A stretch of DNA of 64,000 nucleotides, taken from contig OX637287.1 in NCBI GenBank assembly GCA_951799445.1, positions 52,853,724 to 52,917,723 of the forward strand. Reading direction: 5' to 3'. The position numbers and the translations under genes were made by a program. The notes beneath the pieces are model-generated. The model was given only the letters and a program-made list of their open reading frames with translations. It did not search any database and was not told the DNA's origin. Every line of letters begins with the position of its first letter. The first letter of the stretch is position 1. This document shows positions 1-11,179 of the stretch, piece after piece. The stretch comes from Pseudisothecium myosuroides (taxonomy: Eukaryota; Streptophyta; Bryopsida; Hypnales; Lembophyllaceae).

Positions 1-190
1 AGTGAACTAACTCTGGTTCTGGTCTAGGCTCTGGAGAAGGGCAATCCGAATCGCTACTCGATTCCAGTTTTCTTCTCGACTTCTTCTTACTACTCCTAAT
101 GGTACGACCGGATTGGTTCCTGGTGGAACTGCGGGTCGATACTCGGTTGACCACGCTCTCCGCTCCTCCTGGCAGCTCCACCTCGCACCG
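1..190 (-). CDS. Start of the gypsy-type pol segment, cut by the window edge
   Basis: Directly after the gag stop (191-193) the same reading frame stays open to the window edge, about 63 codons. The visible peptide is rich in Ser, Arg, Lys, Glu and Pro and has no recognisable protease motif yet; protease and reverse transcriptase would lie beyond the window. Because frame is kept across the stop, pol could be made by readthrough of the UGA rather than by a frameshift. The other frames here are short and look like chance. Confidence 0.45.
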
Positions 191-1789
191 TCATTTCTCC
201 GGATTCTCCGTTCCAGCAGAGTGACCGTAGTTGAGTGCGGTCTGCTCCCTGGGAAGAATCTGGACTTGCTTGTAAACCGGTCGCGGTTGTACTGGTTTTG
301 GACATTGATCCTCCGGATGTCCATACTCCTGGCAATTCTGGCATGGAAGGATTCGTGGCGCACCTTGAGCTATTCCCTTGTTAGGACACTTATTGGCATA
401 GTGTCCCGGTTCTCCACAGCCATAACAAATCACCACTTGTCTATCCGGATATGCTCGCATCGGTGGCTGCATCATGACGCCTTGACTAGGACCGGGTAGG
501 AAATTCCGGTTCAGCATGTTGGATCGGATCGGAACAGCAATCCCTTTCCCTCTCCCATAAGTTGGCTGAATCTGGTAAACTTCCTCCTCTTCCTCAGGTG
601 CCATGGTGTAGTACACCTCTTCTTCTTCAGGATACACGAAGTGAACGTGCTTCGGGTTGGTTCTTTGGCACTCACTCGAGTAATGACCCGGTTCGCCACA
701 CCTTCCGCACCAGACATTGGATCGGGAAGTCGGGACAATCCGTCTTGGTCTCCGGTTCTCTGCGATGTTGACCTTGATCGCCTCCAATGTGTCTTGGAGT
801 TTCTTGATTGCCTTCTTAGAATCCGTCTCCTCTGCCTTCACTTTCACAACGGTCTTTCGACTCTGCCCCTTCTTGGACGAACGTCGGGGAGGTGAAACAC
901 TCCGTTCCATATCCGAACTGGATGAACTCCGATCGGAAACTTCCGATCCGGTCGACTCAGAAGTGCTTTCCGAGTCTGAGACCTTCTTTCGATGCTTCGA
1001 TTTCCGGTTGATCTTCTTGTCCTTTCCTCTGGCTTGCTCTTCGCTCCGCTTCAGGGACTTCCGGAGTGACTGCGCTAAATTCTCGTAATTGGTTGCAGCA
1101 TCCATGGCCTCTCTGAGCGTTCTTGGGCGCGTTTGTCGGATCAGGAATCCCATTGACTCGGGTAATCCGGCAACGTACCACTCCACCTGCAAACTAGGAG
1201 CAATCTCAGTGGTTAACTTCTGCATGAGAGCTTTCACTCTCTGCCCGTACCTTCGCACGGATTCGGACGATTTCATCGTCAATGTGCTCAACCGGCCCAA
1301 AGCTCTGGCTTCTCCACCAACTTCCCGGAAAGCTTGCAGAAAGTCCGTTCTCAGCTGATCCCAGTTATTCCGGATCAGATCTGGAACATCTTGGTACCAT
1401 TTGAGAGCTTCCCCCTTCAGCAATCCTTGAAAGATTCTTCGCTGGGCCGCCTCATTCTCTTGGTTGGCGAGTGCAGTTGATTCAAACTCGCACAGCCATT
1501 CGTCCGCATCTTGGCTACCGTCGCCCTTGTAACGTTTGTACCTTAACCGGGTCATGACTTCTTCCTCTTCCGAATCCGATTCTTCCCCTTCCGGTTCAGA
1601 GCCTCGTTCAGAAGTTGACGGAGTATTCCCCGATCTCGGACTTTCGATCTGCTCTCCGGGCGCAGGTACAAAGATCGGTTGGTCACCCGAATCAGAGTTA
1701 TCCGGATCACTAAAACCAGGTCCAGACGATTCTCCTTGATTCTTCTTCAATCGCTCAGACCTTCTTTCACTTCCTGTATTTCTGCTCAT
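191..1789 (-). CDS. gag: Ty3/gypsy-type Gag polyprotein with three CCHC zinc knuckles
   Basis: Capsid and nucleocapsid protein of an LTR retrotransposon. It packages element RNA in cytoplasmic virus-like particles. From the first ATG (1787-1789) it is about 532 residues. In order: an acidic Ser/Glu-rich N-terminus; a retrotransposon-gag domain at roughly residues 90-250 with the KGEALKWYQD-type motif; a basic Ser/Lys-rich linker; then three knuckles of the C-x2-C-x4-H-x4-C type near residues 360, 454 and 481 (for example CGRCGEPGHYSSEC). The frame is open upstream to a TTG codon, but the ATG is the natural start. It lies about 115 bp downstream of the primer-binding site, as expected for gag. 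It ends in TGA followed by CGG, with the frame open beyond. The protein itself is intact, so the copy is fairly young. Confidence 0.88.
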   Translation of the reverse strand: MSRNTGSERRSERLKKNQGESSGPGFSDPDNSDSGDQPIFVPAPGEQIESPRSGNTPSTSERGSEPEGEESDSEEEEVMTRLRYKRYKGDGSQDADEWLCEFESTALANQENEAAQRRIFQGLLKGEALKWYQDVPDLIRNNWDQLRTDFLQAFREVGGEARALGRLSTLTMKSSESVRRYGQRVKALMQKLTTEIAPSLQVEWYVAGLPESMGFLIRQTRPRTLREAMDAATNYENLAQSLRKSLKRSEEQARGKDKKINRKSKHRKKVSDSESTSESTGSEVSDRSSSSSDMERSVSPPRRSSKKGQSRKTVVKVKAEETDSKKAIKKLQDTLEAIKVNIAENRRPRRIVPTSRSNVWCGRCGEPGHYSSECQRTNPKHVHFVYPEEEEVYYTMAPEEEEEVYQIQPTYGRGKGIAVPIRSNMLNRNFLPGPSQGVMMQPPMRAYPDRQVVICYGCGEPGHYANKCPNKGIAQGAPRILPCQNCQEYGHPEDQCPKPVQPRPVYKQVQILPREQTALNYGHSAGTENPEK

Positions 1790-1903
1790 GAATACGAAAT
1801 TCCATTCTTCGTCAAAAACCAAATCTCAATCCGGAAAAGACAAGACAGAAAATAAAACAACTACTGACTTTGCTACTAGGAACGAACACTGACAGCTTTA
1901 GAA

Positions 1904-1921
1904 TCCCCGGCAGCGGTGCCA
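1904..1921 (-). other. Primer-binding site, tRNA-Asp type
   Basis: On minus this reads TGGCACCGCTGCCGGGGA. It matches the complement of the plant tRNA-Asp 3' end (TGGCGCCGTTGCCGGGGA, recalled from known plant gypsy elements) at 16 of 18 positions. It lies a few bases inside the presumed LTR end and just before gag, which fixes element polarity and LTR boundary. Confidence 0.8.
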
Positions 1922-2978
1922 GATTTTTGCGTGTCGCAGCACAGAGTAAGCGAATTCCCTGTTATACTCCCAAAAACCACTTTAAAGCATAACAAAATGA
2001 CTCTAAAGATCGAACCCACGAGATTCTGTGAAGTGTCTAGTTCTATTCCCAACTTAAGCTCAGCTAGTATCCAATTTCTACTTTCCGGTCCTAGATCTAG
2101 AACCGGAAACAACAACACACCAAAAACAACGACCAGACCTCTCTCTATTTCTTCCGGTCTGTCAAGCTATTCGGTCCCGTAAAACTTCCACGACCCAGGA
2201 TCCTAACACTTCTGATCCTGGAACTCCTCTGGACCGATCCAATCCGGTCCTCACACACGTACTCTAACTCCACTCCGGTTTAGTTTAGCCTCTGTTTCAC
2301 CATCAGAGGGTTCGCCGCTTGCTTTTGAGAGTGGCAGGCCCGCCACTCCTTCCGTGACTTATAGTGGCTGAAGATCCACTTCTCTAATCCACTACTTCCT
2401 ACACTAGCGCGGATCCGGTTTGATCTCTCACAGCCCCCCGGACAGCGATCCAGTTGGCAGGTCACACAAAGACCCCCCGTACGATCCTCTCATACTACAA
2501 CGACCTTGATGCCAAGTTCCCTCCGTGCGGAGTTAGGTGGTTACAAGCGAACTCGTCCGTTCCAACATCAACTAAAGTTCTTCCGTTTACCAACTAGGGC
2601 AGCGAGACCTCACGGGAGATCGGGCACTCAACCAGATTTCCTATCCAGGAGTTCTAGCGCGTTTAAGGACTCCTTCCCTATCCGCCTAGCCTAACAACGG
2701 TTTTCTCGCCCGGAATCGTGAACTGTAGAGGCGCTGAGGAACTGAAATCCGCTCCCAACACTTAGAAAACCCACTCACATGCACATAAGAGCAAAACAAA
2801 CACGCCAAGGGGAGAAATCTCTCTAGAATCTGCACACATTTTCCTAACTCCTCACCAAAACAGCCCTGCCACGCGCGGGAGAGACGTATAACAAGAAATC
2901 AATAGAAAATGCATGAAAAACTCAAGGGAAAAGACTCCCAGTCTCCTTCGCAGAGACTGACTATATACATTTTAAAAC

Positions 2979-4877
2979 TCAAAAGTCAACATAAAGCGGC
3001 CTGGAAAGTCCGCGCGGAACTTTCGGTCCCCACCGAGCCGGCCAGACCGGAAAACATCCGATCCAGACCAGGCACATCCGGATCAAATCCGGTCCGGTCC
3101 TAACTAACAAATATTTACAACTAAAATCTACTCCTTGATCCGTTCCTTCGTCCATGACTTCGTCTTCGCCTTGGTGCACGCTTTGTTCTTGATCCTCACC
3201 CTGATCTGGGGTCAGATCCATACTTTGATTTTTCCCCGGGTTCAGTGTGGGACTTCTCGGTGGGTCCGTTCCAAGCTGCTCGAAAACGTCCGTCAGGTTT
3301 CGGTTCCGCTCCCCTGTTTCACGTTCTGGGAGATCCGGTGACGAATCCAGGTTGATGGTGTGCGCAAGTTTCCTCCCACTCTTCTTTGACTGGGGAGTCC
3401 GATCCTTTCCTTCCGTTTGAATGCCTACGTTCGGAAAAGATCCGGGCATTGAAAGGTCGGACAGATGGAACGATCGTGACAACGTCACTCCGTTCAGCTT
3501 TCTGCTGCTCTCCTCCATCCGGTTTGCAGCCTCTCGTGCGTCCATCATGACTAACTCCACCTTTTCGGAGTAGTCTGTCAAAATCCGGACCAACCTGGTC
3601 CCGGATATCTTATTCTCCTTGAGGACTCCCTCGTCAAACAACTTTGACTTGGTGAAAGCCTCTCCGGTTGCTCCGAATGTGGCCTTCACATCCTCCGCTA
3701 CTTTCCGGGTAGCCTCTGCCATCTTCCGGGTGGTAGCCATGTCCTCCTTGAGGAGCAACATTTCCGTCTTCAACGACTCGTTCTCCTCCTGAAGTCGTCG
3801 GATCTCCGCCTCTTGCTTCCGGATCTCGTCCGGGCTGGAGATAAAATCTGCAACCACTCCTGCCAGGTTGCTGTTTACTGGTGCTCCCACCAGCTCGCTG
3901 ATCTGATTCAGAATCAGCTTCTTCACCGTCCAGTCTGCTCGCACATCACTCAGGATGTTGACCAACTGGTTGAACGGATCCGTCGGATCCGATCCGGAAG
4001 GACCCGGTTCTTCAGAAACCGGTTTCTTCCCTGGGCTGGAGGTCTCAACCGGAGGGGTTGGGGTTCCTCTCCGGTTAGGAGGCGTCGTCTTCTACCGCTT
4101 GTGCTGCGGCCGGTGTAGCTCCTCCTCTTCCTCTTCTTCCTCCTCGGAACCGGATACTTCTTCCTGTTCTTCTTCTTCCGATTCCGATTCTCCATATTTC
4201 AGGAGTGACTCATGCATCTTCCACTCCTTCTCCTCCGTATCCGTGAGGAGTTGATGGTGTTTGTACAGATGGACGAGGTAGGGACTCAACGGAGTCGGTC
4301 TACTTCCTCCGATCTTCGGAATGAGCCGGTTGACCAGGTCGAACAAAACCCTGGCCCAGTCCACTTTCTGTTCCCCGCTCAGGGCTCCGAAAATGAGGTT
4401 CCCGATGGCGATGGTCACCCTCGTCGGCTTCTCCGGGTGGATGATCGGAACCAGGAACTGGAGAAGGTTCCGATGCCGGTCGTCCAGACAGTCTGCCACC
4501 GCGTGCCCATCCTTGGAGTCCACGTCGCACCGGAATTTCCCCCGAGTGTAACCCTCCTTCGAGGAGGCCATCCCTCGACCTCCAGACCGGAATTCATACA
4601 CGGCCTTCCACATCTCCTCCGTCCAGTTGCCCGGACTTCCGCGGAGAGTTCTCTCAAACTGGTTGGAGAGCTTTCCGAGTAACTCTCGAATCATCTGCTC
4701 CTCCCGAAACCCCCAGGGTTTATCGATCAGTCCTCCGCAGCCCATCTTGGCCAAATCCTCCATCAGGTTGTCCTTTTCCTTCTCGTCCGTTGGAATAACC
4801 GGACACACCTTCCGGAGTTTTACTTCTGCTGCGGAGGAACTGGACGGCCCTGCTCTACTCTTACGGAGCTGAGGCAT
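2979..4877 (-). CDS. Long reading frame inside the LTR, one internal amber codon; coiled-coil protein
   Basis: One frame runs from an ATG at 4875-4877 to a stop at 2979, interrupted once by TAG at 4092-4094. The part before the amber (about 261 residues) has a basic start, a central globular-looking region (motifs LIPKIGGSRPTPLSPYLVHL and KEWKMHESLLKYGES) and a very acidic Glu-rich tail. After the amber, the frame continues through a Pro-rich linker into a coiled coil (EIRKQEAEIRRLQEENESLK region) and a Ser/Pro-rich C-terminus. I recognise no enzyme motif; the first part recalls uncharacterised proteins annotated near plant retroelements. It lies downstream of the TATA box and upstream of gag on the same strand, so it could be translated from the element's RNA. 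It may be two proteins, one protein with readthrough, or one broken gene. Confidence 0.55.
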
Positions 4878-5148
4878 GGACACGAACTGTGCTAACCGGA
4901 TCCTGACTGTGGCTACCTTTCCCTCTCCTAGCCGCACGTCCCGTTTTTCACCTTCGCTCTTCCGATCTCAACCGGAATACCTCTAAACCTGCAACGCACA
5001 CTAAAGCGCTGCGCGCCCTAACACTCTAACACGCACACACAAACCAACTCAAAATAAGAAAGCAAAATGCTGGGAAGAGAGGCTAAGTACGCGCTGGAGC
5101 GAGATTTCCGCAAATGAAGATTGAAAAAGAGTGGCCACTGGATTGGTC

Positions 5149-5160
5149 AGCCCATATATA
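5149..5160 (-). promoter_or_regulatory. TATA box of the gypsy LTR
   Basis: On minus the sequence GACTATATATGGGC stands about 240 bp inside the proposed LTR start and about 275 bp upstream of the ATG at 4877. This is a normal U3 promoter position and supports reading the 2979-4877 frame as transcribed from the LTR. Confidence 0.55.
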
Positions 5161-5398
5161 GTCTGATCTGTCATCATGACCAAATCCGTTCCTGACCCAT
5201 TCCGATCCAACTCAGATCCGTTCTAACTCTAATCCGGTTCAGATTCAGATCAAATCCGGATTGTCGTCTATTCCGTTCCATTAGTTAATTTCCGGTTATC
5301 GGTTACCTCCTACTTGAATCCGGATCCCAGATCACGGTTTCCGTTCCAAGATTTAGATAACTTACAAAAAACCAAAAATTTACCTTGCGACACCAACA

Positions 5399-8300
5399 CT
5401 AAATACCCTTTTTAGTGTACCATCTTTATTGTGTGTACATCTCCAAAATCAGTTTTGTTCCTAAGTGGAAGAAATGCTTTGATTCAGAATCAAACTTTGT
5501 TTTTTAATAACTTTTGCATATAATATCTAAATGTCATGTTCTTTGGTGCACTGGAACCTCCTTTCACTTGCCAACAAGAGCATATCAAAATCTGTCTTGT
5601 CTAATAATAGTCAATAGGCTCAATAGCAAAATGTAGCAGTTTTGGGTGTACCTATCGTAGATAGCTATTTCTTCAATACTCATGTGATACTTGGTGATAT
5701 CTATATCAAAACTAGGTATCACTTAAGTAAAATAGTGAAATTAGGTTGCCTCTCATTAATTTCTCGACATTCTACACGATAAAAATATGTATAATTATTA
5801 TAGAAAGATGCATGTAGAGGGATGCAATAATGTAGGAACCATGTGTGTTGTATGGGTTGGTGCACTAGTTTTAATGGCTTGGGTTTAAAGAATTGCCCAT
5901 TGCCTCCATGTGGACAAGTAGTGAGTCATGAGGTAACTTCTCCCGTGAAAGCAACCTAATTATTAAGGCAACCCAATTTTACTATTTTGTGTAGGAAAAA
6001 TTTGGCTATTGGTCTTATATTGTAGCAATAACTTGGCTATTGTAATTGAACAAAATGAAAATTTTCTTCATAAAAAATAGTCAACATCTTTTGGTTGTAG
6101 CCAACTCGTAAGCCAACTGGCAAAGAATCATGCATAAAGAAACACTATTTACAAGTGTAGCTAACCAAATCAAATGACTTGTGTCGCTTTTCCAGCAAAT
6201 CTTTTTACTAACTTAAACTTAGTTAAAGAAAGTAGCACCTGAATGGCTAAATGCGATCGGATAGGGATTTGAACTTTGGTAAAAAAATTGTTGGATTTTG
6301 TTGGTAGTTGCAAGGGAATTCTAGACTTTTTTTTTAAATTCATTTTTTGGACTCCGCATGAATATACTAAGAATTTTCAAAGCACTGAAAATATACATGT
6401 TTTGGAAGTCAATCCTAGGCTATCATGTATGGAGGTTGTACATTTTAGGCACGAATCTAGATAGAACGAGAGATTGAATAGTTTTGTAAACAAGTCACAA
6501 TTAGGTCGTATTGCCTTAAAACTTAACTTAGCCATTGTGGTGATCTATATTCATGAAGAACCGGTGGCTAGTTCAAAGTTAGCCGGCGTAATTGGGAAAA
6601 AAAACTAGTTGCAATTTGAAAACATAGACAAAAAATTGGTGAAAAAAATCTATAAATGCTCTATTTTGAATTAAAAATAGAAGAAATAACCAAAATCTAA
6701 ATTGGAAAAGTTAGTTCAATTTGAAATTAAAGGAAAATAGCCACTAAAACTCAAAAAACTTCCCAAACATTGGTGGTGATCAATGATATGGTATTGAAGT
6801 TGAAACTTGATGAAAGGATGTGAATTGGATGAAAAAACACTCAAAATAGATTTAAAATGGTCAAATGGATGGAAATCTTTGGCGATAAGAAGGCAATATT
6901 CATGTCAAATTTTAACATTTAAAAAAATATATTTTGCTATCTTGTGGTATTTTACAAGTTAAGAAACGGTTAGTCATTTATCATCCAAAGGACATTTTGA
7001 ATGCAACAATTTACATTCATTCAATTTGTTTTTTGTTTTGTTTTATTCCTCATGTTTGTTGAGAGGAAGGTGCTACTTAATCAATTGCACAAAATTGGAC
7101 AGTAGTTTTGATTTTTAGGTAGATACATTTAATTGATTGGATCAACATTTTAACTTGAATTGCAACTCTCAACCAAAGATAGACAAGAGGCCTTTTTAAG
7201 AAAATGTGACAAAAAAATCCTTCAAAGACTCACTTCATAAGAAACCAGTATGCTCTATGTTGTTGTCATAGTCAAAATAAAATAAAAGCAATTTTTTAAT
7301 TTTTAATTCAAAAATAATTCAAAAGTCCATAACTTTCACACTGTAAATCTAAACGCCACAAAACAAAATCCATGTATCCCTAGTCTCCTTGTTGACAGCT
7401 TTTTGATGGTATCAAGAACGCAATCGGGGGGACGCACGATTCAAGAATTCTCACTATAACAAACAAAACAAAGGAATCTAATTTAATGTATGGGTAGGAT
7501 CTAATATTCTCATAAATTATTTATTGTACCATTAAAAGAATGTTGGCATATACAAATTGTCATTTTTCATCAAGCATAATTGACATTGTATTTTTTGGCA
7601 TTCTCAATCAAGTATATCAAATTTCAATTCAAAATACCTAAACTGTATTTTACTTCAAAAAACTTTAGGTATATTTCATGATTTTATATAGTAATTGATT
7701 GAAATCTATCAATGACAAAATTTCAAAATTCATCTTTAAAGATACATAGGAAACATCTAGAAGCACATCTTTGATAAATTTTATAAATCTCTAAAAAATA
7801 TAAAATTCACACAATAAGAAATTCAAAAGTTAGAGTGTCAAATGTCCAAATCTTATAAAATTGATATCTTTGTAGTATAATTAGATTGTAGATAACTATG
7901 TGTACCATCATTTTCAAAGGTACAACACTAATGATATTGTAAGGGTCGAATAGCAAATTCTAGTCATAGTATAAAGAAGTTTGTCTTACGTTATTGAAGC
8001 ATCTAGCACTACAATATTGAAACCTACAGTGTGAATCTTGGAAAAACTTGAGATTTTTTATAAAAGGAAATGTCCACGTATAGGTGTTCCTTCACTTGCC
8101 AATTGAATTTCAATAATTCATCACTAATGTCCAATTTGAATCAATTATCAATTAAAATTATAAAACAAAACTAAAAAATTCACCAAATATTGATAGTTTT
8201 AGTTTTTTGAAATTAGAATTAGGTATACTCGATTGAAATTGCTTGAGAACACAATTTTAATTATGCACAACAAAAAATGTCCATCATATTTTATAATATG

Positions 8301-8400
8301 CAAAATTCTACAAATGACACTGTAATAATTGTAATAATACTGTACCCTACTATATAATAGACATATAAATCTATAAAAGAACTTCAATTAGCGACCATGG
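5399..8400. other. AT-rich spacer without a recognisable gene
   Basis: No reading frame longer than about 60 codons looks coding. Stretch 7320-7430 resembles 27425-27515 on the same strand (shared ATAACTTTCAC and CACAAAACAAA blocks), and 7560-7660 resembles 48600-48660, so parts are old dispersed repeats. Nothing else is identified. Confidence 0.5.
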
Positions 8401-9716
8401 CAGAGAGGCAAGGAATCGGGGACTTTCCAAGGAATCCAGGCTTTTTAAGTGTCAAGACCAGATGGCGAGGTTCACAATGCCCGCCATTTTTTGTGAATAT
8501 GTAATACGTATATAACGCTATGATCAGAGTCCTCAATGCTCTGCCATTTCATTTTGCGATTTTGCCACCATTTTCAATGTTGGCCTCAATTTTGAGAGTG
8601 ATTCAGTGTGTTTGTTTGTTTTTACAGAGATTCTGTATTTGCTAGCTCAATTGGCGTAGAATTGTAAGAGTGATCGAGCAAATTGTCTCCATCGATGTCT
8701 GATTCTCGCAAGGCTAGGGTGCTATCAAATCTTTAAAAATGGCAGGCATTCGGGTGGACTCTACACTCATACGTAGTTCATTATCTCCTTGTGAGGGATA
8801 GCGATCTTGAAACTGGCTAATTTGCGCTGGTTTTATACCAAAAAAAATTGGGAGCTAAATGACTATGGGGAATTTTTTTTCAAAATGTAGATTTGAGCTA
8901 GAATGCACAGGCTTTTTCATCATGGTGACCAATTTGAGAATTCATCTGCCACCTGTTCGCATTCATCCCCTACGCGTTGGGCGCACCTATTGCGTTGGCA
9001 CGAACCTGGTCGCAGGTGTCTCGCGCGGCAGCGACATCGAAGCGGCTCCTTTCGCGATTAGGGTTTGGGGTTTTTGTGTTGGCTTCTTCCTGTGTTTCTG
9101 AGGGGTCGCCTTGTGTTTTCCTGTGGTTTACTCTGAGTTGCATTAATGGCGCTCCGCTTGTCTCCTTCGTCTTGAATGTTGCCTCTCATTGCAGCCGTCC
9201 AATCTCCGCGATGCTCTGGAGATTTGTGCCTTAAGTGCCTCCGTGAGATTCTGGTTTTCAAAGCGGCATCTTGAGCATTTTGAATTTTGATTCTTAAATT
9301 GCAAGAATGACGCCACTTGCCCACTTCTGGGTTGCTGTGAAAATTTTGGAGACGCGCTCAGTGTCTCATGCATTCACTGCATTTCTAAAATGGGGGCTAT
9401 GAGTGAATGTTGTTTTCAATTTGAGAGTTGCAGGGAGCTATTGTGGCTGGGCGTTGGGCTGCTTGCAGAAGGCGACGGTGGATGCTTCGTGAACTTCTCT
9501 GTGAATTTAAGGGGTAGTGGTTGATGTGTTTTGCACCTTGGAAAGTTGCGAGTTGTGACGTGCTTTCATTGCAGTTTTGCTTCCCTGCGAATTGCAATTT
9601 CTGCTTCTGTTGGTTCACTTGCTTTTGCTGTCTCACTTGCTTTTTGCTGGTTTATTCTTGTGTAATGCTTCTATGTGTTTGCGGATGTTCTTTTTGCGGC
9701 GGATGTGCAGGTTCCA
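8401..9716 (+). other. Leader region upstream of the hAT transposase relic
   Basis: Base composition becomes GC-richer from about 8930. An AGGGTTTGGGG block of telo-box type sits near 9059-9072, common in plant promoters and 5' leaders. A TGTGCAG acceptor-like site ends at 9710, just before the first plausible ATG at 9717. This may be the 5' UTR or first intron of the transposase gene. I could not identify the hAT terminal repeats or the 8-bp target duplication. Confidence 0.35.
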
Positions 9717-10976
9717 ATGGCGCTGAAACTGAGGCTTCCCGATAATTTCCGGGTGCACACATTTGGTTCCACTCGCAATATGGATGGCGTTGGAAAGTAC
9801 CTGATGCCTAATCCTATTGTTGCTCAGGCGACGGAGGTGACGCATGTCTCTGAGACGCGATGTTCGCAGTCCCTTGATCGGCCATCTAGCGACCCACCTT
9901 CCGAAAACACAGTTCTATTGCCTGGGGTGCACGATCTCGCGTCTGATATAATGAGCGGGGAGGAACATTGTGTTACGAGGAGGAGGAAGAAGGGATGGGC
10001 TTCAACTGCGCCTCGCAAGAAGACAAAGACTGCTCCGGGGACCATCACCCGATGGTGGCAGGAGGTATAGGCTTGTAAGTTCGCTTGGGCGCAGGCTGAA
10101 TTCAATTCAAATGAACATTTGTCCGGTGTCGTTTGCCAAAGCTGCACTGCGATGACAGGGAGGAGGAAGGTTCTGGTCCCCAAAGCTAACAACCTTGAGA
10201 AGCATGAAGGGAAGCGGATTTGCATTGAAGACGGTGTGCCATTCCCAAACTTAAAGAAGGGCGACACTTTCACGAATATCGATTGCAAACACGTCAAACT
10301 TTGCAAATTTTGGGCATCACGCAAGCACGTTGGGAGTGTCGCCAATCAGCTCACTACTGATGCGGAGAGCGACTTCAAATGCAAGGGAGTACAGTTTTCT
10401 ACCCTTTTCCAAATTCTCACTCACGATCGACCAATGTGTGATTACGAGAGGCAAGAGTCATTGCTTAGGCACTTGAAGGTTCGTCATTTGCCTCAAAAGC
10501 ATTGGTCTGAGAGCTCTAGATGGAAAATGAGCAAGCATTTGCATAGCATTGTCTTGAGCACTTTGAAGTCCGTTGTGCAGTCTGCCAGGGTAATATCTAT
10601 TAGTGTCGATGAATTCACTACGATTGATAACACTTGTTGGATCGGTGTGCATATTTAGGCGATGCAAAATTGGGAAAGGATGCCGTATTTGTTGCATTTG
10701 AGTTGTGTCTCTGATGGCGGTATTGCAGACCACCTTACCGCTGTTATAATGCAAGCGTTGGTTGATGAGGGGGGTCTGGGTCCTAAAGAAATTGCTTCCA
10801 AACTTGTGTGCTTTAGGACTGACGGAGTTAGTACCTTCCAGGGTGCAAAGACAAGTGTTACGACACAAATCTGCGAGAAATGGGCTCCCTTCATTTTGGG
10901 CGCCAGTTGCGTCAGTCATCGTCTTAACTTGGTCGTTGAGACATTGTCAAAGTACTCGATGGTTTGTAGGCTCGAG

Positions 10977-11179
10977 CACTACAAGAGAAAGGGGTGTTTT
11001 AAATAGTGTCCTAGACATCACGTCTTTTAAATAACGTCTTTTACGTAAGTTTTTAAGTAAAATTATACTAAAAAGATTGTCTTTTCAGTAAAATTTTACT
11101 TAAAAACTTACTTAAAAGACGTTACTTAAAAGACATGATGTCTAGGACACTTCTTAAAACACCCTTTTTTCTTGTAGTG
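10977..11179. mobile_element. CACTA-type foldback MITE, 203 bp, inserted in the hAT gene
   Basis: It starts CACTACAAGAGAAA and ends CTTGTAGTG, the terminal signature of plant CACTA elements. Nearly the whole element is an inverted repeat: the left half (GTGTCCTAGACATCACGTC) pairs with the right half (GACATGATGTCTAGGACAC). Flanks GAG and AAG match only in part as a 3-bp target duplication. Removing it restores continuity of the transposase frame. Confidence 0.85.

Larger units (their letters stand above)
1928..5398 (-). mobile_element. Presumed 5' LTR of the gypsy-type element, about 3.5 kb and coding
   Basis: The primer site at 1904-1921 places an LTR end at about 1928, where minus reads GCGACACGCA. 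A matching opposite end, TGTTGGTGTCGCAAGG on minus, lies at 5398. The two ends share an inverted GTGTCGCA core and the TG...CA rule. Between them lie a TATA box near 5150, a 633-codon reading frame and a non-coding 1 kb stretch. The length is unusual but possible for plant gypsy elements. The partner LTR is outside the window, so the upper boundary is inferred from the terminal motif alone. Confidence 0.55.

Noticed and set aside
113..1739. Several plus-strand frames opposite gag
   Set aside because: They are shadows of the gag frame in GC-balanced sequence; none has a motif, and gag is clearly the coding strand.
10065..10094. A 30-bp GT-AG intron in the hAT gene that would skip the TAG at 10068
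   Set aside because: Plant introns are not that short. The frame continues sensibly through the stop codon, so a nonsense mutation is the simpler reading.
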